Assembly (NCBI GenBank): GCA_963681505.1
Contig: OY811973.1
Coordinates: forward strand, 6,612,673 to 6,676,672
DNA from: Eunapius fragilis
Lineage: Eukaryota; Porifera; Demospongiae; Spongillida; Spongillidae
DNA length: 64,000 bases
Direction: 5' to 3'
A program made the translations under genes and the position numbers. Positions within the stretch are counted from its first letter, which is position 1. Every line of letters starts with the position of its first letter. The notes beneath the pieces were generated by a model that had not been told where the DNA came from, searched no databases, and worked only from the letters and a program-made list of their open reading frames with translations. Positions 56,004-64,000 of this stretch are shown here, piece by piece.

Positions 56004-56935
56004 GTGGAAGGGAAAGAAGTGAAGGACGTGGTTCTAGATACCGGCACAACCAGGACATTCGTGCGAGACAGTCTAGTGGCTAGGAATAGATCTTTAATCA
56101 AATTCGTGTCAGTGCAATGCATGCATGGTGACTATGCGCCTTACCCTCTAGCCAAGGTGGAGGTGGTTATCGAGGGCAAGAGCTACTTCATGGAAACAGC
56201 CGTGGTGATGAAACTACCTACCTCCATGTTACTTGAAAGAGATGTTCCTGAGCTGGTACGGATTGGTTCAGCTGAACCTACGGGTACAGTTGAGGAGGCG
56301 TTGACCACCGTGATGAGGGCTCAGGCCAAACGGAAGAATGAGAGTGCAGCCAAGGAGAAGGAGAAGGACGCTGGGGTTGCGTGTAAAAACTTGTCAAAGA
56401 TGCCAGTTACGCAGGATCCTGTAGAGGAAGAGATCCAGGTTTCCAGTCCAGAGGATGATGCTGTTGAGAAAAAGGCTGACCTAGAACAAGAGGATACCCC
56501 TACCCAAGGTGATGATGAAGAGGTGACGACTAACTTGGAGGATGAAAGTCTTGGGGGAGCAGATGGAAAGGAACTAAGGTAGTTGCAATGGGAGGATGAA
56601 ACATTGAAGGCGATACGAGAATCCATGAAGCAGCTGTCAATAGGTGGGAACTACTGGTTTTATGAAGAAGACGAATGGTCTTCTCTACCGTCACTGGCAC
56701 CCACGAGAAGGGGAGGAGTTCGGTATCAAGCAGCTAATTGTGCTGAAGCAACATCGAGTGACTGTGCTTCAGGTAGCCCATGAAATACCACTGGCGAGGC
56801 ACATGGGCAAGAAAAAGACTATCAATCGAATAATGCAAAAATTTTATTGGCCGACTTTGTATCTGGATGTAGCTGGTGGTGCAGGAGATGAGAGCAGTGC
56901 CAGATATATTCTTCAATCAAGAACTTACATGTAAG
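56004..56935 (+). mobile_element. Gypsy A, left part: protease and start of integrase
   Basis: A 192-residue frame (56004-56582) starts with a retropepsin-type protease: VVLDTGTTRTFV holds the DTG active site, followed by LPTSMLLERDVPEL (the LLGxD-like strand) and an acidic linker. After a stop, 56640-56900 gives VLKQHRVTVLQVAHEIPLAR and HMGKKKTINRIMQKFYWPTL, the zinc-binding N-terminus of an integrase (HxxxH part); its CxxC half is degraded. No reverse transcriptase lies between protease and integrase. Gypsy B interrupts it at 56967, and the integrase resumes at 63016. Confidence 0.85.
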
Positions 56936-56967
56936 AGCACCCCTAGTTCCCCTACTGGTGATAGAAG

Positions 56968-57094
56968 TGTAGCGCATGCGCAATGTATAGCCACTTGTGT
57001 GTAGGCATGCGCAGTGAGTCCATCACTGTACTTATAATGCTGTGCTAATTTGTATACTATAGATTCCGCTCTCATTAAATCATTGGCTGCTACA
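56968..57094 (+). repeat. Gypsy B 5' LTR
   Basis: Starts TGTAGCGCATGCGC and ends GGCTGCTACA (TG...CA). The next bases, ATTGGTGTCAGAAGTGGGAT, look like a primer-binding site set back by two or three bases; I cannot name the tRNA. Confidence 0.92.
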
Positions 57095-57226
57095 ATTGGT
57101 GTCAGAAGTGGGATCTAGCGCTAGCCGAAACACTGGAGGGTTGAAAAGGAAGGCGGGCCTCCCGTCTCGCCTGAAAAGGAAGGCAGGAAGGCTGTTCGTT
57201 TCAGCGCTAGGCCACCACCACAATTT

Positions 57227-57951
57227 GTGAAAGGCTCCGACTTCAATCTTTGGGTTCAAAGACTAGAACTTTACTTCAAGGAAGCCGAAGTTCCAGCGGA
57301 AAAGAGAGGTGAAGAACTGGTGTCGCTTCTTAAAGACGATGGCTTCAGGATAGTAAGCCAATTGGGTTCTATTGGCAGCGATGGGGAGGAATATGACGCA
57401 GTGAAGATGTGCTTAAAGGAGCAGTTTGCACCCAGAGGAGTCAAACTTGAGTGGCAGTGTAAGTTTCATTCAGCCTATCAGGATAGGCAGGAGACGCTGT
57501 TGGAGTTTTCAGGGCGGCTTCGGATGCTAGTGGACAAGGCTTACCCATCGTGGTCTGCAGACAGATGACTGGAAAAGGCGCTTCAACAATTTGTTCATGG
57601 TGTTTCCTCTCCCTCTATATAGATGAGGCTTTTGAAAAAGGGGCCCAAGACCCTAGAGGCTGCACTGGGACTGGCTAGACGGTGGGAGCCAGCCGAATTA
57701 GCTCAACAAAGCCTCCACGGGGAGAAGCAGGTGCAAGGCAGTTTTGCTACTTCAGAGAGCAGCCGCACCAGCCTCTATTGGTGCAAGGTGCACAGTCTAC
57801 AGTGAAAGAGTTAGCGTTGCAGGTTCAACAGTTGTCCCAGCAGTTAAGTAAGCTGCAGGCCGGACGAGAAGTTGGGGAAAATAAAAGCAGTCCAAGAAGG
57901 GCCATAGTCTGTTGGAACTGCAAGAAAACGGGTCATGTTCGGCGCAACTGC
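57227..57951 (+). pseudogene. Gypsy B gag with CCHC zinc knuckle
   Basis: 57227-57568 is open: FNLWVQRLELYFKEAEVP and KEQFAPRGVKLEWQCKFH, then LLEFSGRLRMLVDKAYP, typical of Gypsy capsid. After a stop the frame resumes with LEAALGLARRWE and a Gln-rich stretch, then CWNCKKTGHVRRNC (57910-57951), a complete CCHC knuckle that would bind the element RNA. Confidence 0.85.
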
Positions 57952-58011
57952 CCTCAGCGACAGGAGCGGTCAAGCGATGGCAGGAAGGACAGGTCAGTCA
58001 AGTATACATCA

Positions 58012-58140
58012 GCCGTGGCATGTACGTTAACACTGCAGGGTATGGTGGAGAGGCAGCCTACTCGTATGTTGGTTGATACAGGATCTTCAGTTACCCTGTT
58101 GCATGAAACAGTGTGGAATGATATTGCGGGTGGCAAATAG
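58012..58140 (+). pseudogene. Gypsy B aspartic protease
   Basis: RMLVDTGSSVTLLHETVW contains the DTG active site. The frame stops at 58138-58140, and the rest of the protease (AVNGESLSLCG, ECLLGTDSLEQY) appears in shifted frames up to about 58320. Confidence 0.8.
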
Positions 58141-58639
58141 CTCAACGCGTCGCAATGCCCAGTAATGGCTGTCAATGGGGAATCCCTCAGCCTATGTGGA
58201 CAAACAAATGTTGAACTTATGGTGGGCAAACATGTTAGAAGCCATACTGTCCTTGTAGTACAGGGTATGACCCAAGAGTGCTTGCTGGGAACAGATTCCT
58301 TGGAACAATACCACTGTGTTATTGATGTAAGGGGAGGAGAATGACAATGGACAATACCATTAGACAGGATGCCTCGGCGGTGCATGGCGACCTCTCATGT
58401 TTTTGTCCAGGAGACAACTGTTATTCCACCTTATCATGAGGTGTGATTACAGGTTCAGCTGGAAGATGAGAACACAAATGGGATTATATGGGATTGTTTC
58501 AGCCAAAAACAGAGATGTCTACTCATCATGGTCTTCTATTTGCCTGTTCTGTGTAGTCGTTCAGCTTGTGAACCTGTCTTCTGTTCCTGCTACCTTACAC
58601 AGTCAGGAGAAGGTTGGTCAAATGTCTCCATTGGAAGAA

Positions 58640-59316
58640 CTGGATGGAGTTAATATGGTTGAGCCTGCACTGGATACCAACCCTCCAAGCAGATTTCCAG
58701 AAGCTGTTGGTAAAGCAGTGAAGGAACTTATGAGTGATATATCTGGGTTGTCAAGGGAGGAGCATGCTAAGCTTAAAAGAATTTTACATCAGTTCTCCGA
58801 TGTCATTTCCATAGGTGACGGAGATTTAGGACATACTAATGCCCTATGGCACAAAATTGACACAGGAAACGCCCCTCCAGTACATCAACCAACAAGAAGG
58901 CTTCCATTTAATCAGTGTGACATGGTTCAGAAGATGCTCCAAGGAATGTTACTTTAGGGAATTGTGGAACCATCAGGAGGAGCATGGGCCTCTCCTATTG
59001 TCTTGGTAAAAAAGAAAGATGGTTCCTTCAGGTTTTATGTTGAATTTTTGCCGCCTAAATATTGTTACAAAAAAAGATGTTCACCCCCTTCCCAGGATCG
59101 ATGACGCCTTGGACACTTTGACTAGCTCTAGGTGGTTTTCAATGCTAGACTTAGCGAGTGGCTATTGGCAGGTCAAGATGGATCCAGCCGACCGAGAGAA
59201 AACCGCCTACTCTGTTCGGTCTGCATCAATTTCGAGTGATGCTTCGGTTTGACAAATGCACCAAGCACCTTTCAGCATTTAATGAGTATGATATTGGCAA
59301 GTCTTAGCTGGGTAAC
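58640..59316 (+). pseudogene. Gypsy B reverse transcriptase, left part
   Basis: HKIDTGNAPPVHQPTRRLPF, then [40 protein letters not shown] and WFSMLDLASGYWQVKMDPAD, the last with the first catalytic Asp context (DLASGYWQ). The frame is broken by TAG at about 58955 and a shift near 59215. The hAT-type element follows at 59322. Confidence 0.88.
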
Positions 59317-59321
59317 ATGTT

Positions 59322-60383
59322 CAGTGTTTCCCCCAGAGCATGGTGCCTCAATAGCGCCACGCTTATGAATAAAGGTGATTACTAGGTGTTAAGCAACCTG
59401 GGTGGTCCCCCGATAGGCTTCAAACATTGTTGTTTTCAATTTTTCCCACTCTAATCTTGCTGCAGTGGCATCAATATCTGGGTTTTCATTCTGACTGCAT
59501 ATGGACTCCAAGATGGCCAACCTATCATTTCCCCATGACTGATACAATGCTGGGTCAATACTTTTATCTGGAATTTTGTTTGGGTCAAACAATCCAAAAG
59601 CATCAATTTCATCACACTCAGGAAAGTAGCTTTCAAGCTGCTCAATTACAGCATCCACAAACTTTGTCTGCATCATTTCAGTAAAGGAAGTTCTATCAGT
59701 GGCAGACACCTTGATGGTATGATCTTGAAGTTCATGCTGAATGAATGCATCCACTTCACCAACAACATCAGCATCACGTAATGCAGATATTTGGTGTAAA
59801 GTAAACTGCAGCCCTGGCCGTATTAGGGACAAGTCAACATCCTCTCTTTGGAATATTAAGCTAAGATGGCTGATGTGAGGCAAAATTTGATGAAGAAATG
59901 ACAGCAAGCAACAAGGTAATATGTTTTTACAAATTTAGCTAGGCCTACTGCTGTTGGCTCACTTCGTTCTGTACCTACACGCTCTAAACTGACAATGATT
60001 GATAGAAGTGTTCTAAGTATGGACCCTATTGCAGCATCATATGATAGCCAAGGATAGTCTTCTTTCCACGATGAACAGTACCTTATTTTATGACCTCCTT
60101 TGCTTTTTTTACATACAGTTGAAATCATTACTTCGCTTGACCTCATTGCCATTGCTATAACGCCTGAGCTGTTATGCTATGCTGCCTGCTTATATAGTAC
60201 TAAAAACACGCTGAGGGGGGTTTTGTGGCGATATAATTAGAAACATTTAATGATGTCAGGTATATAAATTAAAATTTAAAGAAACCACAGATGACAAAGC
60301 AACCAAGTGCTAATGAAATTCATAGCCCACACATTTATCACCTGGAATGCGCCCTGCTATACCATGGCGCTGGGGAAACACTG
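59322..60383. mobile_element. 1,062-bp hAT-type deletion derivative with 5-bp target duplication
   Basis: Ends CAGTGTTTCCCCCAGAGC and GCGCTGGGGAAACACTG are inverted repeats. The flanks are ATGTT (59317-59321 and 60384-60388). Removing the element plus one ATGTT gives an uninterrupted RT frame reading WVTCLVYLDDIIIFS. It carries internal fragments of a transposase on the minus strand. The 5-bp duplication fits the hAT5 group. Confidence 0.92.
59389..60152 (-). pseudogene. hAT transposase fragments inside the 1,062-bp element
   Basis: The frame at 60152-59940 has SKGGHKIRYCSSWKEDYPWL, an N-terminal zinc-finger-like segment. 59907-59389 (172 residues) has LSLIFQREDVDLSLIRPGLQ, YFPECDEIDAFGLFDPNKIP and a Trp-Gly segment, which resembles ZNF862-like hAT transposases. 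The DDE catalytic parts and the dimerisation domain are missing, so it depends on another copy for movement. Confidence 0.7.
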
Positions 60384-60388
60384 ATGTT

Positions 60389-60650
60389 TGGTGTATCTTG
60401 ACGATATCATCATTTTCAGTCAAACAGTCAAAGAGCACTTGCAGCGGCTCACGGAGGTACTTCGCAGGCTAAAGGAGGCGAGGCTGAAGATAAAACCTAG
60501 CAAGTGTCATTTGCTGTGCAAGAGTGTGTGCTACCTAGGGTACGTTGTTTCAGAAGAAGATATTGCAGCAGATCCTGAAAAGATCAAATGTGTTAATAAT
60601 TGGCCTGCGGCAGTTTTTAGGGTTTGCCTCGTACTATTGCAAATTCATCC
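60389..60650 (+). pseudogene. Gypsy B reverse transcriptase, right part
   Basis: LVYLDDIIIFSQTVKEHLQR contains the YLDD catalytic motif, followed by LKIKPSKCHLLCKSVCYLGY, ADPEKIKCVNNWPAA and, after a frame shift, FLGFASYYCKFI. These are the last RT motifs and the connection to RNase H. Confidence 0.9.
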
Positions 60651-60769
60651 ACCACTTAGCAAACATCACTGCACCACTTCATGCATTAACAGAGTAAACG
60701 AAACCGTGGCTTTGGACTATGCTGTGTGATGAAGCATTTCATACTCTGAAGGATAAGTTAGTTTCCCCC

Positions 60770-61190
60770 CCCTATCTTGTCTTTCCCTCAGTTTGACATG
60801 ACATTTGTGGTGGATGCTGACGCTAGCCAGGAAGGTATTGAGGCAGTACTGTCACATCAACACAATGGAAGGGTGATAGCATATGCCAGCAGAGTGCTTA
60901 CCGAGACGGAGCATCAATATTGTGCAACAAGACGTGAAATGTTAGCTCTGGTATGGTCAGTACGCCAGTTTAGGGCATACCTGTGGGGGCATAAGTTTAT
61001 TGTCTGTACAGATCACAATGCCCTGTGTTGGTTACGTAACTTTAAAGACCCCCAGGGTCAGGTAGCACATTGGCTTGAGATCCTGGCTGAATTTGATTTT
61101 GATATCGTTCACCGACCAGGTTTACAACATGGCATAGCCGATGCATTATCAAGACTTCAACGGTATGCAAAATGGTGGTGCATCGTGTAT
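60770..61190 (+). pseudogene. Gypsy B RNase H
   Basis: FVVDADASQEGIEAVLSHQ has the first acidic residues, then RVIAYASRVLTETEHQYCAT, REMLALVWSVRQFRAYLWG, FIVCTDHNALCWL and HRPGLQHGIADALSRL, the standard Ty3/Gypsy RNase H pattern, open for 143 residues. Confidence 0.92.
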
Positions 61191-61399
61191 GTTCCCCAAT
61201 GCATGTGATGCTGACAGCTGTGTAGGATTCTGCGGAGCAACACCGTTGTCTCAGTTTGATGTACAGTTAAGTGCTGAACTTTCTTTCTAACCATGGGGGG
61301 AATTCTAGAGAAATACAAAGTTCAGACTAGGACATTCAGCGGGTAATTTCCTGGGTGAAGGGTACAACGCCCAAGTGAGGGCAGCTATACTCTGCAGAC

Positions 61400-62565
61400 G
61401 CTGTGAACACAGCACAAATATCTGGTGGTAAGGGACGAAGTCCTTTTTAGACAATGGGAAGATGTTCCAGGGAAAGGATGCCACAAACACCTACAGTTGG
61501 TAGTTCCTCGGAGTTGGGTGTCCACCGTCTTGCAGCAGCTTCATAACTCTCCCAACGGTGGCCACTTTGGGATAGGTAAAACCTTGAAAAAGTGTGTTTC
61601 TACTGGCCAGGTCAGCGACGTGATATTGAAGGTTGGTGTCGAGCCTGTGAGCAGTGTGCAGAAAGAAAGTTGCCCGCACGATCAAATCGCGCCCCAATGC
61701 ATACTGTTTTATCGGGCAGACCGTTCCAGCGGGTGGCTATGGATATTCTTGGACCCCTTCCAGTTACAGAGAGAGGTCACAAATGTGTTCTTGTATTGGG
61801 TGACAATTTCACAAAATGGATAGAGGCTTTCCCAATGCCTAATATGGAAGCTAGTACGGTTACTAATTTGTTTTTAGCTCATTTTGTCTGCAGGTTTGGA
61901 GCACCTGATGCCCTGCACACAGATCATGGCAGAAATTTTGAGTCGGCTCTATTAAAGAAAGTGTGTCAGCTGCTAGGGGTATGCAAGATGAGGACCACGC
62001 CCTATCATCCGCAGTCAGATGGTTTTGTCGAGCGATTTAACCGAACCTTGCTCAATCTTCTCAGCATTGCTTCAAGGAGTGATGAGCGGAACTGGGACCT
62101 CTGCTTGCCTACAGTCATGTTAGCCTATCGCACGAGAGTCGATGGGATGTACACCATATTATATTCTCTTTGGACAGGAGGCCCGCCTTCCTGTTGATGT
62201 GATGTTTGGGTTGCCCACTTCTGTTCCTTTACAGCAGGTAAATCAATTCAGTAAAGACCTGAGAGCTCGTTTGGATAGTGCCTATAGGATGGTGAGAGAA
62301 TGCTTAGGTTTTAGACAATGTCGTCAGAAAGCTGTGTATGACAAAAGAAAGGTGGGCGGGGCATACGGGGTGGGTGAATGGGTGTGGTTACATTGTCCAG
62401 CAGTTCCCCGGGGGAAATCTCCAAAACTGCACTCTTATTGGAAGGAGGAAGGATCCCTACAAAATTATTAAGGTGTTGGGTAATGTATTGTACGTGATAC
62501 AACACAGTGACTCCAGTCACAAGAAAGTAGTGGTTCACTTCGACAGGTTAAAACCATGCGCATGA
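61400..62565 (+). pseudogene. Gypsy B integrase with GPY/F-like end
   Basis: The zinc-binding part (61425-61680) has HNSPNGGHFGIGKTLKK and CRACEQCAERK. The core has VAMDILGPLPVTERG (first Asp), HTDHGRNFESALL (second Asp) and TPYHPQSDGFVERFNRTL (Glu), open for 201 residues. After shifts, YYILFGQEARLPVDVMFG and finally PYKIIKVLGNVLYVIQ and HFDRLKPCA form the GPY/F-like end. All three catalytic residues are present, but frame shifts near 61590, 62145 and 62440 break the gene. Confidence 0.9.
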
Positions 62566-62862
62566 AGGGCAGATCAAGAAGAGTTGGAGAAACAACCTGT
62601 ACCAGTTCAGACTGATCCACAGGGGACTCACCTGCTGGATGATGAGGAAAATTGGATAGATGTTTTGATACAAGAGGACAATGCTCAACAAGAGCACCCA
62701 CACCACTGGATGAGGAAAAAAGAGAGGGAGATCCACATAGAGATCAGCAAGAACAGCAGCAGGTGGAGCAGCTAAAACTGCTTCGAAGGTCGTCCAGATC
62801 AAGACAGAAACCGGACAGATGTGAGAACAATATATATGATTGACAGCAATCCGGAAGAAGGT

Positions 62863-62880
62863 GGGGGGGGGGGGGGGTAG
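62863..62880 (+). other. Polypurine tract of Gypsy B
   Basis: A run of 15 G followed by TAG directly precedes the 3' LTR, the place where plus-strand synthesis of an LTR element starts. Confidence 0.7.
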
Positions 62881-63015
62881 TGTAGCGCATGCGCAAGGTA
62901 TAGCCACTTTGTGTGTAGGCATGCACAGTGAGTCCATCACTGTGCTTATAATGCTGTGCTAATTTGTACAATATACAATGTAGATACCACTATCATTATA
63001 TCATTGGCTGCTACA
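62881..63015 (+). repeat. Gypsy B 3' LTR
   Basis: Starts TGTAGCGCATGCGC and ends GGCTGCTACA. Slightly longer than the 5' LTR because of small insertions near its middle. Confidence 0.92.
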
Positions 63016-64000
63016 GAGGAGCCATTTGGGCAGAATGCCATGGACATTGTCAGGCCTCTACCGCGAAGCGGCTCGGGAAATAAGTACGTACTTGTAGTAT
63101 GCGACTATGCCACTCACTACCCGGAAGCAATACCAATGAAGACAGTCGATGCGGAGCATGTAGCAGAAGAACTTGTAACCATGTTTGCACGTGTGGGATC
63201 CCGAGAGAAATCCTCACTGATCAGGGGACAAACCACGTCCAAGCTATTAAGTTAACTCTACAGCCTGCTGCAAGTTCAAACGATAAGGACCAGCCCTTCC
63301 CACCCCAGACAGACGGCTTGGTCAAAAGGTTTAACGGGATGCTGAAGTCCATGCTTTGGAAGACAGCCAAGGAGGGAAAGGACTGGGACAAACTACTCCC
63401 ATATCTGCTGTTCGCCTACCGCGAAGTACCCCAGGTGTCTACCTGCTTTTCACCATTTGAGCTGATGTATGGCCGACATGTGAGAGGTCCACTCAACATC
63501 TTGCAAGAATCCTGGATGTCTATGTGGCGAAAGTGTTGTATCATACGTCCTGATGGTGCAGCAGAAGCTCGCAAGGATGATGTAGCTTGTAAGTGGGAAC
63601 TGTAAGGAGGCGCAGATGGAGCAGAAGAAATGGTACAATAGAAATGTGAGGGAGAGGGAGTTCAACGAAGAAAATCAGGTGTTAGTTCTTCTACCCACCA
63701 CGACCAGCAAGCTGACTGCAAAATGGCAAGGACCTTACTGTGTCAAGGCAAAACTCACCCCGGTGACCTATGAGATTGACATGAGTGACTAGAAAAAGCG
63801 AAAGCGTGTCCTTCATGTCAACATGTGAAAGGTGTGGAACACCTCTACCACGATGTGTCTGATGGCCGAGGAGGTCGAAGCAGAAGAGATCCTCATGGAA
63901 GGAGGATGTTGAGGAACCTCAGATCAACGAAAACCTGACACCGAAACAGAGTAGAGAGTTAAATGAGTTCAGGGCTGAGTTCGAAGATGTCATGAGTAAT
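63016..64000 (+). mobile_element. Gypsy A, right part: integrase core and start of reverse transcriptase region
   Basis: Resumes with EEPFGQNAMDIVRPLPRS (first catalytic Asp), YVLVVCDYATHYPEAIP, PREILTDQGTNHVQ (second Asp), QTDGLVKRFNGMLKSML (the usual ER is KR here), LPYLLFAYREVPQVSTCF, and LVLLPTTTSKLTAKWQGPYC. Then, with shifts and stops, RVLHVNM, an acidic stretch, and NLTPKQSRELNEFRAEFEDV at the window end. That last pattern normally opens the reverse transcriptase region, which would continue beyond the window. Confidence 0.85.

Larger units (their letters stand above)
56968..63015 (+). mobile_element. Gypsy B, complete Ty3/Gypsy element inserted in Gypsy A
   Basis: Two LTRs of 127 and 135 bp enclose gag, protease, reverse transcriptase, RNase H and integrase in the usual order. 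The flanks are GAAG (56964-56967) and GAGG (63016-63019), a 4-bp target duplication with one mismatch; joined across the element the Gypsy A frame reads VIEEPFG. The LTRs differ by several bases and small indels, so the insertion is not recent. About 15 frame changes or stops make it inactive. It also carries a 1,062-bp hAT-type insertion in RT. Confidence 0.92.

Noticed and set aside
1-64000. CRISPR-like arrays among the 25-26 bp minisatellites
   Set aside because: Units are contiguous with no unique spacers, and the window is clearly eukaryotic.
1-64000. Bacterial-style operons, ribosome binding sites or terminators
   Set aside because: Spliced genes, microsatellites, LINEs and LTR elements exclude a prokaryotic reading.

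Overview
This window is repeat-rich metazoan nuclear DNA. It has spliced genes with GT-AG introns, many microsatellites and minisatellites, and several layers of transposons. A sponge (Porifera, probably a demosponge) fits best. The main reason is the single-exon kinase at 12966-14630 on the minus strand, a long coiled coil joined to a TKL-like kinase of a type I associate with the expanded sponge kinome. That assignment is inference from family memory, not a database match.

Layout. 0.4-8.2 kb on the minus strand holds a transglutaminase locus. A nearly complete copy (400-5208) has Cys, His and Asp catalytic exons but also two in-frame TGA codons and a one-base frameshift. Exon fragments of a second copy lie just upstream (5667-8209), split by a 5'-truncated LINE. 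Introns are filled with 26-bp minisatellites. 8.7-12 kb has a tandem repeat cut by a small hAT-like element and a frame-broken HECT ubiquitin-ligase C-terminus. 12.3-14.6 kb has an orphan acidic exon and the kinase. 15.6-28.4 kb holds fold-back MITEs, a 1.7-kb TTC/TCC tract next to a dead hAT transposase, a GAA tract, and a repeat family ending in a compensated hairpin. 28.5-32.2 kb is a near full-length LINE. From about 25 to 48 kb (minus strand) single ankyrin-repeat exons sit among duplicated introns and transposons. This looks like one ankyrin-repeat gene, or the remains of one.

48.9-64 kb is almost entirely nested mobile DNA. A hAT transposase is interrupted by a 759-bp element. A Gypsy gag fragment is followed by a 1,987-bp palindromic element with a 9-bp target duplication, two inverted copies of a zinc-ligand ORF and a central inverted minisatellite. 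A pogo-like remnant follows. Last comes a Ty3/Gypsy element of PR-IN-RT order, into whose integrase a second Gypsy element with LTRs has inserted, and whose reverse transcriptase in turn carries a 1,062-bp hAT-type insertion.

How the parts relate. Few genes here look intact. The kinase is the only long, clean reading frame. The rest is best read as a graveyard in which target-site duplications and restored reading frames let the insertion order be read directly. Several frameshifts fall in homopolymers, so some may be sequencing errors; the stop codons in the transglutaminase are not explained that way. The most unusual signals are the palindromic 9-bp-TSD element, the hairpin-array repeat family at 47.7 kb, and three insertions that each show an exact 5-bp target duplication.
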